Shown here: in pieces, positions 41,743 through 49,962 of the stretch
Position numbering within the stretch: the first letter of the stretch is position 1
Layout of the letters: every line of letters starts with the position of its first letter
From: JAHEEL01 sp963785245
GTDB lineage: Bacteria; Actinomycetota; Acidimicrobiia; Spongiisociales; UBA5794
Reading direction: 5' to 3'
NCBI GenBank assembly: GCA_963785245.1
Contig: CAWAUO010000012.1
Coordinates: forward strand, 1-64,000
DNA length: 64,000 bases
Notes under the pieces: generated by a model
Database searches by the model: none
Told to the model about the DNA's origin: nothing
What the model saw: the letters and a program-made list of their open reading frames with translations, nothing else
Program-made: the position numbers and the translations under genes

Positions 41743-44367
41743 TCAGCCCTCGGTCCGCCGCCTGCGTGTTGCCAGGATGGCGAGTGCTCCGAGCATCAGG
41801 AGTCCGAGGCCGAGCAGGGCGATGCCCTCAGTGTCGGCGCCGGTCTTCGGCAGCGTCTCGTCTGGCGGTGTCGTCGTGGTCGTGGTCGTTGTTGGCGGCG
41901 GTGCTTCGTAGAGTCCGAAGTCGGCGTCGGGGAAGTCGTCGCCTTCTTCGAGCGTGACGGTGAACGCCTTGGCCGTCGTGACCGTGTAGGTCCCGATGGT
42001 CGTCAGGTCGAGCGTCGCCGTATAGGTGCCTGCGTCGAGTCCTACGAACTTGTAGAAGCCGTCCCATGGGTCGGGTCCACTGGTCGTCAGCGTTCCGACG
42101 ACGTTGCCGTCAGCGTCCGTGAGGATCACCTTGGCGCCGTTGTACCCGACCTCACCGACATCCTGGATACCGTTGTTGTTCGCATCGAGCCACACCGTGT
42201 CACCCAGTTGCGCCGTGCCCTTCACCGCGATACCCGAGTAGTGGGACGGGTCCGTGTCGGTGACGATTGTGCTGCCATAGGAGCCGCTGACGGTCCCTAC
42301 ATTCGCATACTGAATGAGTTCAGCGAAACCCGAGGCCGTGCACGTCATCTGTTCAAGAATGATCAGAGTCGTCTTCGGGCACGTGATGGCACCGAGCTTG
42401 TCGTCTACGACTTTCACGTTGGTCAGCGGAACGTTGCCGGTGTTGGTCACCACGTAGGTCCACGTTACGGGCGATCCAACCTCGAGCAGCGGTCCGCCCG
42501 CGGGCGTGTCGGCGTCTACACCGTTCGTTGCCTTCTCAATTTGGATCCGCGGCGTGTCCGGGTCAACCGGCGGCCGGTAGCCGCGGTAGTGCGACGGATC
42601 AGTGTCGACAACTTCTCTTTCCTCTTGTGGGTAGAACCCGGTCACCTCGCCGATATTGGCGTATTGGCCCTCTACGGCGGTACCGGTGGCCGTGTAGGTC
42701 CACGTCTCAGTGAGGTCGAGCAGGTTGTCGTTGTTCGTGTCGCCGCTTTGGTAGACCGGCGTCACACCTGCCTGATCATCGGTGACGATCACGTTCGCCA
42801 GCGGAACATCACCGGTGTTCGTCACCACGTAGGTCCACGTCACCGTCGAACCGACAACAAGCTGCGGACCTGTCGGATTGTCGGCGTCCACACCGTTCGT
42901 CGCCTTCTCGATATGGATGCTCGGCTCATCCGGCTCCGGGTTGTAGGTGTTGGTGATTTCGCAGACACCGGACTCGCCGTTCTGGAGAGTGATGGTGTTC
43001 CCGACGACCGCGTCGCCCTGGTCGATGGAGCAGCTCCACGATCCGGCGCTGTAGTTGGCTGGTCCGTTGGACTCGGACAGCGTGTACTGCACGTCGGCGG
43101 TCACGGTGTTCGGACCGAGCGTCGCGACGATGCCTGTAGCCGGTGCCCCATTGCCGGAGAATCCGCCAGAAGTACCGGCCGCCTCTAGCGTCCATGCAGA
43201 AGCGTCCGCTGAGCCACCACCGGTGTTGTCAACGTTCTTGATCAACGTCAACTCCGGAGCAACCGGCTCCGGGTTGTAGGTGTTGGTGATTTCGCAGACA
43301 CCGGACTCGCCGTTCTGGAGAGTGATGGTGTTCCCGACGACCGCGTCGCCCTGGTCGATGGAGCAGCTCCACGATCCGGCGCTGTAGTTGGCTGGTCCGT
43401 TGGACTCGGACAGCGTGTACTGCACGTCGGCGGTCACGGTGTTCGGACCGAGCGTCGCGACGATGCCTGTAGCCGGTGCCCCATTGCCGGAGAATCCGCC
43501 AGAAGTACCGGCCGCCTCTAGCGTCCATGCAGAAGCGTCCGCTGAGCCACCACCGGTGTTGTCAACGTTCTTGATCAACGTCAACTCCGGAGCAACCGGC
43601 TCCGGGTTGTAGGTGTTGGTGATTTCGCAGACACCGGACTCGCCGTTCTGGAGAGTGATGGTGTTCCCGACGACCGCGTCACCTTGATCGATGGAGCAGC
43701 TCCACGATCCGGCGCTGTAGTTGGCTGGTCCGTTGGACTCGGACAGCGTGTACTGCACGTCGGCGGTCACGGTGTTCGGACCAAGCGTCGCGACGATGCC
43801 TGTAGCCGGTGCCCCATTGCCGGAGAATCCGCCAGAAGTACCGGCCGCCTCTAGCGTCCATGCAGAAGCGTCCGCTGAGCCACCACCGGTGTTGTCAACG
43901 TTCTTGATCAACGTCAACTCCGGAGCAACCGGCTCCGGCGGGTCGGTGAAACAGATGGTGACGTGCGAAAGATCGCTAGGCATGGTGCCTGAGTCGCCTG
44001 CGGAAGGCGCCCACAGTCCATTGTGCACTATGTCGGGGGTCTGCCCTGACTTGAATAGCCATCTGAAGACGCTATCGCTGGAATGGTCATTGGTCCACGA
44101 GAAGATGCCAGAGGTTGCGGAATACGAGATGTCGCCTGATGCAACACCGCCACCGGTCTCGATCCCGGCCGGTGTGCCGTCATTGATCTGAATCTTCCAA
44201 TACCCGCCGTTCCACAGCGGTGACTCACACTCCACACTTGGTGGGTTGCCGTTGGCGCGGGCTACCGGTGTGACCGTAAGCGGCGCGAGTAGCGTAAGGA
44301 TCGCCAGGACGATCAGGATTCTTCGGATATGTCCGTGCGTCACACGGGTCAGCGTTGCAGGAAACAC
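41743..44367 (-). CDS. LPxTG-anchored repetitive surface protein
   Basis: An 874-residue cell-wall protein. GTG 44367 follows GGTGGAGG; signal peptide with the helix RILIVLAILTLLAPLTV and cleavage near VARA-N. A unique domain (to about 146) is followed by three near-identical 111-residue repeats (about 147-479, each with APELTLIKNVDNTGGGSADA and SGVCEITNTYNP), two DUF11-like domains (IHIEKATNGVDADNP; IQIEKATNGVDADTP), an SdrD B-like domain (GDTVWLDANNNGIQDVGEVG), a Thr linker, LPKTG, a helix and RRRR. Sortase would link it to the wall; no sortase gene is in the window. Two Cys per repeat suggest internal disulfides. Confidence 0.9.
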   Translation of the reverse strand: MFPATLTRVTHGHIRRILIVLAILTLLAPLTVTPVARANGNPPSVECESPLWNGGYWKIQINDGTPAGIETGGGVASGDISYSATSGIFSWTNDHSSDSVFRWLFKSGQTPDIVHNGLWAPSAGDSGTMPSDLSHVTICFTDPPEPVAPELTLIKNVDNTGGGSADASAWTLEAAGTSGGFSGNGAPATGIVATLGPNTVTADVQYTLSESNGPANYSAGSWSCSIDQGDAVVGNTITLQNGESGVCEITNTYNPEPVAPELTLIKNVDNTGGGSADASAWTLEAAGTSGGFSGNGAPATGIVATLGPNTVTADVQYTLSESNGPANYSAGSWSCSIDQGDAVVGNTITLQNGESGVCEITNTYNPEPVAPELTLIKNVDNTGGGSADASAWTLEAAGTSGGFSGNGAPATGIVATLGPNTVTADVQYTLSESNGPANYSAGSWSCSIDQGDAVVGNTITLQNGESGVCEITNTYNPEPDEPSIHIEKATNGVDADNPTGPQLVVGSTVTWTYVVTNTGDVPLANVIVTDDQAGVTPVYQSGDTNNDNLLDLTETWTYTATGTAVEGQYANIGEVTGFYPQEEREVVDTDPSHYRGYRPPVDPDTPRIQIEKATNGVDADTPAGGPLLEVGSPVTWTYVVTNTGNVPLTNVKVVDDKLGAITCPKTTLIILEQMTCTASGFAELIQYANVGTVSGSYGSTIVTDTDPSHYSGIAVKGTAQLGDTVWLDANNNGIQDVGEVGYNGAKVILTDADGNVVGTLTTSGPDPWDGFYKFVGLDAGTYTATLDLTTIGTYTVTTAKAFTVTLEEGDDFPDADFGLYEAPPPTTTTTTTTPPDETLPKTGADTEGIALLGLGLLMLGALAILATRRRRTEG
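42930..43928. repeat. Three tandem 333-bp repeats inside the surface-protein gene
   Basis: Units at 42930-43262, 43263-43595 and 43596-43928. By eye the first two are identical and the third differs at about four positions, mostly silent. Such identity means recent duplication or ongoing gene conversion, and copy number may vary between strains or be misassembled. Confidence 0.92.
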
Positions 44368-44578
44368 CTGCCACCTCCACCTCTCGTTTCGGAGTCACCG
44401 TGGTGACTCCCTGCCCCTGTGGTGCCAAGCCCTGACACCGCAGCGGATTACTTCTCTTCCGACGGTCAAGAGGAGATGCGCTCCCCAATCGACCAGAGTC
44501 TCTACCCGCATTCAACCCTATACCTGCTCGGCAGGGAATGGGTCGTTCGGATTAGTTCCTCGTGTTGTAACCGTACGC
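44368..44578 (-). other. Long 5' leader of the surface-protein gene, possible structured RNA
   Basis: 211 bp without a gene between the AAA ATPase stop and the surface-protein start. On the minus strand it has several short stems (for example CTGC/GCAG near 44528 and GGTG/CACC near 44430) and a clear 9-bp hairpin GGAGTCACC/GGTGACTCC (44391-44410) about 24 bp before the start, followed by CCGAAACG. This could be a riboswitch-like leader, but no known class matches in its conserved core. Confidence 0.35.
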
Positions 44579-46576
44579 CTACCGAGAGTGGTCGGCAAGG
44601 GCGTTTCGGTTCGCTATCGAGGTGACTAGTTCCTCTCGATTCACGGCGATCGCGGAAGAGTCGCGGCGGAGCACGATGAGAGCCGCCTCGCGCAGTACAG
44701 CGGAGAGGTCGGCGAACGACAGGCCATCGGTCATTGCTACGAGTTGGTCCAGATCGACGTCCCCGGCGAACGGCACATCGGTGATTTCGAAGAACGCCCG
44801 CCGGGCCGCCGGTGCCGGGAGGCCGAGGTGGAGGTGGACTTCGAGGCGTCCGGGACGCAGCAGGGCCGGGTCGATGAGGTCGCGCCGGTTGGTCGCTCCG
44901 ATCACGAAGACGTCGCCGCGATCCGAGACTCCGTCCATCTCGGTGAGGAGCGCCGCCACGACCGAATCCGTGACGGAGTTGGTCGAGTTGCCGCGTACGG
45001 GCGCGAGCGCATCGATCTCATCGAAGAACAAGATCGCAGGAGCGACGGTTCGGGCGCGGGCAAACACCTCTCGGACCGCTCGTTCCGACTCGCCAACCCA
45101 CTTGTCGAGGAGTTCAGCGCCCTTGATCGGGAAGAATGCGGCACCCGACTCGTGGGCCAGCGCACGGATGACGTACGTCTTGCCGGTTCCCGGCGGTCCA
45201 TAGAGGAGCAGGCCGCGGGGTGGCTCGATGCCCAATCTCGCGAAGCGTTCTGGATCTAGCATCTGCCAGATGACCGCCTCGGTGAGGCGCTGTTTCACAT
45301 CGGTGAGGTCCGCGACCCGGTCGAATCCGTAGCCCGGAATCTCGCCGGAGGACGTCGAACCGAGGGATGGCGTTGTCCCGTCGATTGCGGCTTCGAGGGC
45401 GTCGTGAGAGACCGGATCGCCCGACCCGGCCGCGCCTGCGGATGCTTGGAGTACCGCTGAGACGATGTCGGCTCCGGAGAAGCCAGCGGTCCGGGAGGCG
45501 AGTCGATCGAAGTCGATGTCGGTCGACGGAACGCGAGAAAGGGCTGCCTTGAACAGGCGCCTCCGGCGTTCGACATCCGGCGGCGGAACCGACAGCGAAC
45601 GGGGGAGGAGTGGCGTCTTCGCCAGGTCGTCGCCAAGCGCCGCCGTGCTGCGAACCCCGAGCACACACGCCATGCCGGGACGCTGCGCGACCGCGTCGAG
45701 GAACCAGCGCATAATCGCCGCGACCTGATTCTTGAAGAGGCCTTCGCCGCCGGCGATCGCGTCGAGGCGGTCGACGAAGAGCACCACCGGAGCGGAGCTG
45801 TCCTTGATCGCCCGTTCCAGCAGCGACAGAAGACGCTCGGGTTTGAACACGAGGTCGAGTGAGACTTCCTTGACGGCTACGCCAGCGGTCGCGGCTGCTG
45901 CTGAGACCAGCTCTGAACGACCGCAGCCGGCCGGTCCCTCCACGATGACGCCTGCGACCGCAGGGAGTCCCCACGAACCAGGCAGGTCAGAACGGGAGGT
46001 CAGAAGCGTGATCCATCCGACGAGGGTCTCGAGTTCGGTGTCGAGGCCGGTCAACAAGGCGTCGGCGGTGGAGAGCGTCTCGCCTTGCGGGCGCCCTTTC
46101 GGCTGTGCCGTCACGTCCGGGGCTGCGTCCTCCGAGTCGTGTACGACCGTTCGGTCACCGACCGTCCCCGAGGGGCCCGGTTCGACCGAGACTACGCGAA
46201 CCACGCGTTCCTCTTCGCCCTGATTGCCGTATGAGCCGCGAACCGCGATCTGATCTCCAACGGTCACAACGTTCCCCTGTAACGCACGAGCGAGATGGCG
46301 GGAGTCGAGCGGTTCTCCTCCGAGTATGACCACCCGCCGCGCCTGAGGCACGACGGCGCGCACCACGTCGAGCGAGTCCCCGATCGATATCCCCGCGTTC
46401 TCTCTCGCCAGTGGACCCACCGTCAGGGCGTTCGGTCCCGGGACGTCACCCGGGGAGACGAGACAGTGCGTGGAGCCAAGGGCGACGATTCCTCCGCCGG
46501 GGAGGCCCATCGCCGTCAGCAGGGCCGCGTCGGCGCGGGCCACGGGATCGGATCCGGCTCGGATGATGAAGCGCAT
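44579..46576 (-). CDS. CDC48/p97-like AAA+ ATPase with degenerate first ring
   Basis: A 665-residue double-AAA protein. The N-terminal 150 residues resemble the CDC48 N domain (LTVGPLARENAGISIGDSLD, GNVVTVGDQIAVRG). D1 (about 175-400) has Walker A GPAGCGRSE (Lys replaced by Arg, 213-221) and Walker B VVLFVDRLDA with Arg where the catalytic Glu should be. D2 (about 415-645) is complete: GPPGTGKT (460-467), ILFFDEIDA (Asp 519, Glu 520), IGATNRRD and DPALLRPGRLE. Hence hydrolysis is expected in D2 only. It probably unfolds proteins; the partner is unknown. The start is ATG 46576; a longer frame upstream runs into the divergent neighbour. Confidence 0.88.
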   Translation of the reverse strand: MRFIIRAGSDPVARADAALLTAMGLPGGGIVALGSTHCLVSPGDVPGPNALTVGPLARENAGISIGDSLDVVRAVVPQARRVVILGGEPLDSRHLARALQGNVVTVGDQIAVRGSYGNQGEEERVVRVVSVEPGPSGTVGDRTVVHDSEDAAPDVTAQPKGRPQGETLSTADALLTGLDTELETLVGWITLLTSRSDLPGSWGLPAVAGVIVEGPAGCGRSELVSAAAATAGVAVKEVSLDLVFKPERLLSLLERAIKDSSAPVVLFVDRLDAIAGGEGLFKNQVAAIMRWFLDAVAQRPGMACVLGVRSTAALGDDLAKTPLLPRSLSVPPPDVERRRRLFKAALSRVPSTDIDFDRLASRTAGFSGADIVSAVLQASAGAAGSGDPVSHDALEAAIDGTTPSLGSTSSGEIPGYGFDRVADLTDVKQRLTEAVIWQMLDPERFARLGIEPPRGLLLYGPPGTGKTYVIRALAHESGAAFFPIKGAELLDKWVGESERAVREVFARARTVAPAILFFDEIDALAPVRGNSTNSVTDSVVAALLTEMDGVSDRGDVFVIGATNRRDLIDPALLRPGRLEVHLHLGLPAPAARRAFFEITDVPFAGDVDLDQLVAMTDGLSFADLSAVLREAALIVLRRDSSAIAVNREELVTSIANRNALADHSR

Positions 46577-46598
46577 GGCGCAAAGGTAGCGTGGTGTG

Positions 46599-46934
46599 AT
46601 GAGCGACATGCCAGACATCAAGGAGTTCGAGGCGCTCGGCCTCCGGATCGGGACCATCGTGCGGTGCGCGGACAACGTCGGCGCTCGCGACCCAGCATTC
46701 CGACTGTGGATCGATATCGGGGGCGAGGACATCGTGCAGTCATCGGCGAAGATCACCGAGCGATACGCAGCGGACGACCTTGTCGACCGGCAGGTCGTCG
46801 TCGTGACCGGATTCGCGCCGATACGCGTCGGCGGCTTCCGCTCGGACGTCCTCGTGCTCGGTGCGCTCACCGCCGAGGGAGTTGTGCTGCTCGGCCCCGA
46901 CGATCCGGTGCACCCCGGGTCCCGCGTCGCCTGA
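46599..46934 (+). CDS. CsaA-like tRNA-binding-domain protein
   Basis: A 111-residue OB-fold protein of the EMAP/MetRS-beta type: FEALGLRIGTIVRCADNVGA, LWIDIGGEDIVQSSAKITER, QVVVVTGFAPIRVGGFRSDV and GVVLLGPDDPVHPGSRVA. Stand-alone forms such as CsaA bind tRNA or act as export chaperones. It is divergent from the AAA ATPase with only 22 bp between starts (ATG 46599; a GTG three bases earlier is also possible). Confidence 0.85.
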   Translation: MSDMPDIKEFEALGLRIGTIVRCADNVGARDPAFRLWIDIGGEDIVQSSAKITERYAADDLVDRQVVVVTGFAPIRVGGFRSDVLVLGALTAEGVVLLGPDDPVHPGSRVA

Positions 46935-46953
46935 CCGCATGGCCTGCGTTCGA

Positions 46954-48570
46954 TCAATTCAGTGACGGCACCGGGCGGCGGGGGAGCGAGAGCGTTCCGG
47001 TGCTCTGGACGATCGAGACGCTATCGCGCTCGAGCCACTTCCAAATCAGATGCGCCTCTTCCGCCGTCTGCACAGACTCGGGGACGGTCGTCCCGGGGGT
47101 GATCGGGGGCTCGGCAGCGACGAGCGGTGGCTGCGACCGGGCGTTCCACGAGCCGACCAGGCGACCGTGACTGACCGCGATCCCGTCGCCCGCGTCGTCC
47201 TCGACCCAGAGCGTCCCGGCCGCCGAGAGCGCTTGCCACGCTCGACGGCGCTCGAGCGAGCGGGCAAGCGACTGGTAGCGATCTCTGGCTTCCGCTGCGT
47301 CTTCGAACCGGCGGTCGCCAGCGAGTCGGGCCATCCGTTCCCGCAGGGCGTCGAGGAGAACGGCAGGGTTGTCTTCGATCCCCTCCCGAACACGTTCGAC
47401 CACGACCTGATAGGCATCATCGGCGACTGAGCCATCACACGGGCAGAGTGCCGTCCCCAACTGTCCGTACGAGCAGGCAGCCGAGCGCCGGCCGCCGACG
47501 CCGTTACAGCGGCGGATCGGCGCCGCATCCCAGATCGCGTGCACCACGACCTCAGCCGACCGGCGGGATCGGTACGGACCCAGGTACAGCGCCGTGTCGT
47601 CGCGCACCGTCCTGACCATGGAGAGTCGCGGAAACCGCTCATTCGTCAACTTGACCCAGTGCTGGCTCCTCGGCGGACGCGAGCGGCGGTTGTAGCGGGG
47701 ACGGTGCTCGGCGATGAGGCGCAGCTCGACGACTTCAGCTTCCAGTTCGGTCTGGCAGACCTGGTACTCGACGCGAACGAGATCGCGGAGCATCTGAGCG
47801 ACCGAGCGCCGGTCGTCGCCGTAGAAGTAGGACCGGACCCGCGACCTGAGGTTCCTCGCCTTCCCAACGTAGATGACCGAGTCATCGCGGTCGATGAAGA
47901 AGTAGACGCCGGGCCGGCGGGGGAGATCCGACGTCAATTCGATCTTGCCATAGTGGGCCGAACCCCGGGCGGTCGGCAGCGTCAGCAGATCATCGAGGTG
48001 GGTGACGCCGAGCGACCCGGCGCGCTCGAGCAGGGCCCAGAGGATGTGGGCTGTCGCCTTCGCGTCGTCGAGCGCGCGGTGCGTGGGCGGGTGGGGAGCG
48101 CGGAAGTGAGCCGCGAGTGTCGAGAGCTTCAGATTCCGGATCTCGGAACGGACCAGGCGCCGGCTCAATCCGAGGGTATCGACGGATCGATTCGGAAGGC
48201 GTCCGTAGCCCATTCGTTCCGCTGCCGCGTTGAGGAACGAGAGATCGAAACGCACGTTGTGGCCGACGATGACCGCATCCCCGATGAATTCCAGAAAGGA
48301 GGGGAGCGCTTCCCCGATCGATGGCGCCTCGATGACCATCGACTGGGTAATGCCGGTGAGCACGGTGATGTACGGCGGGATCTCGCTTCCGGGATTCACG
48401 AGGGTCTGGAACGTGCCTACGAGGTCCCCGCCGAGGTACTTGACCGCACCGATCTCGGTGATCTCGCAATCGGCGGCGGTGGCGCCGGTCGTCTCCAGAT
48501 CGAGCACGCAGAACGGGACGGCGTGGAGCGGTGCCTCCATCTCATCGAACGTTCGTTGTCCCGTCAGCAT
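46954..48570 (-). CDS. DEDDh exonuclease fused to UvrC/Cho-like GIY-YIG nuclease
   Basis: A 538-residue DNA-repair fusion. Residues about 18-185 form a DnaQ-like 3'-5' exonuclease: FCVLDLETTG (Asp, Glu), VGHNVRFDLSFLN (Asp) and THRALDDAKATAHI (His, Asp). Residues about 217-300 form a GIY-YIG domain: PGVYFFIDRDDSVIYVGKAR. A Cys cluster (RRCNG ... SAACSYG ... ALCPCDG) and a UVR-like segment (DRRFEDAAEARDRYQSLAR) follow; the RNase H part of UvrC is missing. ATG 48570 has GGAGG before it. A LexA-type box lies 28 bp upstream, so it is probably SOS-induced, as E. coli Cho is. Confidence 0.9.
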   Translation of the reverse strand: MLTGQRTFDEMEAPLHAVPFCVLDLETTGATAADCEITEIGAVKYLGGDLVGTFQTLVNPGSEIPPYITVLTGITQSMVIEAPSIGEALPSFLEFIGDAVIVGHNVRFDLSFLNAAAERMGYGRLPNRSVDTLGLSRRLVRSEIRNLKLSTLAAHFRAPHPPTHRALDDAKATAHILWALLERAGSLGVTHLDDLLTLPTARGSAHYGKIELTSDLPRRPGVYFFIDRDDSVIYVGKARNLRSRVRSYFYGDDRRSVAQMLRDLVRVEYQVCQTELEAEVVELRLIAEHRPRYNRRSRPPRSQHWVKLTNERFPRLSMVRTVRDDTALYLGPYRSRRSAEVVVHAIWDAAPIRRCNGVGGRRSAACSYGQLGTALCPCDGSVADDAYQVVVERVREGIEDNPAVLLDALRERMARLAGDRRFEDAAEARDRYQSLARSLERRRAWQALSAAGTLWVEDDAGDGIAVSHGRLVGSWNARSQPPLVAAEPPITPGTTVPESVQTAEEAHLIWKWLERDSVSIVQSTGTLSLPRRPVPSLN

Positions 48571-48597
48571 GGTGACCTCCGCTCCGCGAAGCTACAC

Positions 48598-48611
48598 CGA
48601 ACAAACGTTCG
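48598..48611. promoter_or_regulatory. LexA (SOS) box
   Basis: CGAACAAACGTTCG matches the actinobacterial/Gram-positive LexA operator pattern CGAAC-N4-GTTCG with perfect arms. It sits 28 bp before the exonuclease/GIY-YIG start, in its promoter, and about 57 bp before the divergent DsbA-like gene. Confidence 0.8.
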
Positions 48612-48667
48612 ATACAAGTACGGGTGGCCGACTTGCACCCGGGTCCACGGCCGTGGAGACTGGCTCC

Positions 48668-49183
48668 ATGCTGTTCCAGGGCAGGATCTACTACGACTTC
48701 TCGCCGGCGGTGTGGCGCTTCTATCGTTTCCTCACGGCCGCGGCCAATGAAGGCGCTGAACTCCGACTCGACTGGCGGCCCTATCTGAGCGACATCGATT
48801 CTCAGAGTTCCGAAGGGTTGGCGCTTGTCGAGTCGGTGCGGCAACGCTTCCCAGATCGACATGGCGCCTATCTGCAAGCCCTTCTGGCGCTGCGACATCT
48901 CGAGGGCGCCGACCTCACCGATCCGAGTGTCACGGCGGTCGCCGCGTCGTCAGCCGCCATCGATGGCACCGTTGTTCCGGACTACGAGGCGGCGATCCGG
49001 TCGACTGAAGTGGGCGCCAGCCTTGGCGTCTCGGGCACGCCGACGATCTTCCGTCACGGCCCGGTGCTGCGCGTGGGAGTCAATCCGGCCGCGTACGAGG
49101 GCGACGTACTCGAGCGCCTGCGGTTGATCGATGCCGTCCTCAACGACGACGGGATTTGGAGTCTGGCCAAGCCGCAGGGCTAG
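48668..49183 (+). CDS. DsbA-family thioredoxin-fold protein without CxxC
   Basis: A 171-residue protein with the DsbA fold: IYYDFSPAVWRFYRFLTAAA (the active-site position reads SPAV in place of CxxC), a helical insert (about 50-120) and GVSGTPTIFRHGPVLRVG with the cis-Pro. Members without Cys include GST-kappa and hydroxychromene-carboxylate isomerase-like proteins. It has no signal peptide, so it is cytoplasmic. Its stop codon shares CTAG with the convergent trmH gene (49180-49183). Confidence 0.78.
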   Translation: MLFQGRIYYDFSPAVWRFYRFLTAAANEGAELRLDWRPYLSDIDSQSSEGLALVESVRQRFPDRHGAYLQALLALRHLEGADLTDPSVTAVAASSAAIDGTVVPDYEAAIRSTEVGASLGVSGTPTIFRHGPVLRVGVNPAAYEGDVLERLRLIDAVLNDDGIWSLAKPQG

Positions 49184-49962
49184 GTCCGGCGTTGGCGCAC
49201 CGCCTCGAAGAGCACCACTGCCGCCGACACGGATGCGTTGAGAGAATCGGCATCGCCTGCCATCGGGATTCGGACGGCGGTCCCTACGTCGTTCCACGCC
49301 CGCGACACGCCGGCGCGCTCAGAGCCGATGACGACCGAAGTGACGCCCGTCAGGTCGGCATCCCAGATCTCGGTCTCGGCATCGGGCGTCGCTACGAAGA
49401 CCGATCCCCGGTCGAGCACCCAGGCACGGGCTTCTCCCGCGTCTGCCAGGGCGAAGGGCGCCGAGAACACGGCACCCTGGGAGGCTCTGACCACGTTTGG
49501 GTTGAACGGATCGACGTTCGGATCCGCCAGGAGGAGGCCCGCTCCTGCAGCATCGACCGTGCGGAGGATGGCGCCGAGGTTCCCCGGCTTCTCAATGGAC
49601 TCCGCGACGAGGGTGAGCTCTCGCGAAAGTTCGTCCAGGCTCAGCGTCCACGTTGTGGCGACTGCCGCAATCCCATCGGGGTGGCGGCGGTTGGAGAGCT
49701 TGTCAAAGGCCCGGGTCGACGTGGTGGTGAGGGACACGCCGGTGCTGGCGACGACCTCAGCGAGCGACTGCGTCTCGTACGTGGCGTAGTCGGGACAGAG
49801 GTAGACCTCAGCGATCGCTGCACTCGCTGCGACCGCTCGTTCGATCTCCCGTGTTCCTTCGACGAGGAAGAGTCCGGCCTTGTCACGGCGACTCCGCTGT
49901 TTAAGGCGGGCCGACTCGAGGATGCGCCGGTTCGCGGAACTCTCGATGTGGTGGGGGATCAC
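49180..49962 (-). CDS. TrmH/SpoU-family RNA 2'-O-methyltransferase
   Basis: A 260-residue SPOUT enzyme. The N-terminal substrate domain (SARLKQRSRRDKAGLFLVEG) is followed by motif 1 LVAESIEKPGNLGAILRTVD, motif 2 SVVIGSERAGVSRAWND and motif 3 IPMAGDADSLNASVSAAVVL, which form the knotted SAM site. It resembles RlmB/TsnR-type rRNA methyltransferases; the target base is not evident. The start is GTG 49962, overlapping the TPM-gene stop as GTGA. Confidence 0.88.
   Translation of the reverse strand: MIPHHIESSANRRILESARLKQRSRRDKAGLFLVEGTREIERAVAASAAIAEVYLCPDYATYETQSLAEVVASTGVSLTTTSTRAFDKLSNRRHPDGIAAVATTWTLSLDELSRELTLVAESIEKPGNLGAILRTVDAAGAGLLLADPNVDPFNPNVVRASQGAVFSAPFALADAGEARAWVLDRGSVFVATPDAETEIWDADLTGVTSVVIGSERAGVSRAWNDVGTAVRIPMAGDADSLNASVSAAVVLFEAVRQRRT

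Noticed and set aside
42930..43928. CRISPR-like or satellite repeat
   Set aside because: The units are 333-bp in-frame coding repeats with a protein-domain pattern. No CRISPR array was seen anywhere in the window.
44368..44578. c-di-GMP-I riboswitch in the surface-protein leader
   Set aside because: The conserved core and tetraloop-receptor bases of that class are not found; only general stems and a GAAACG string are present.
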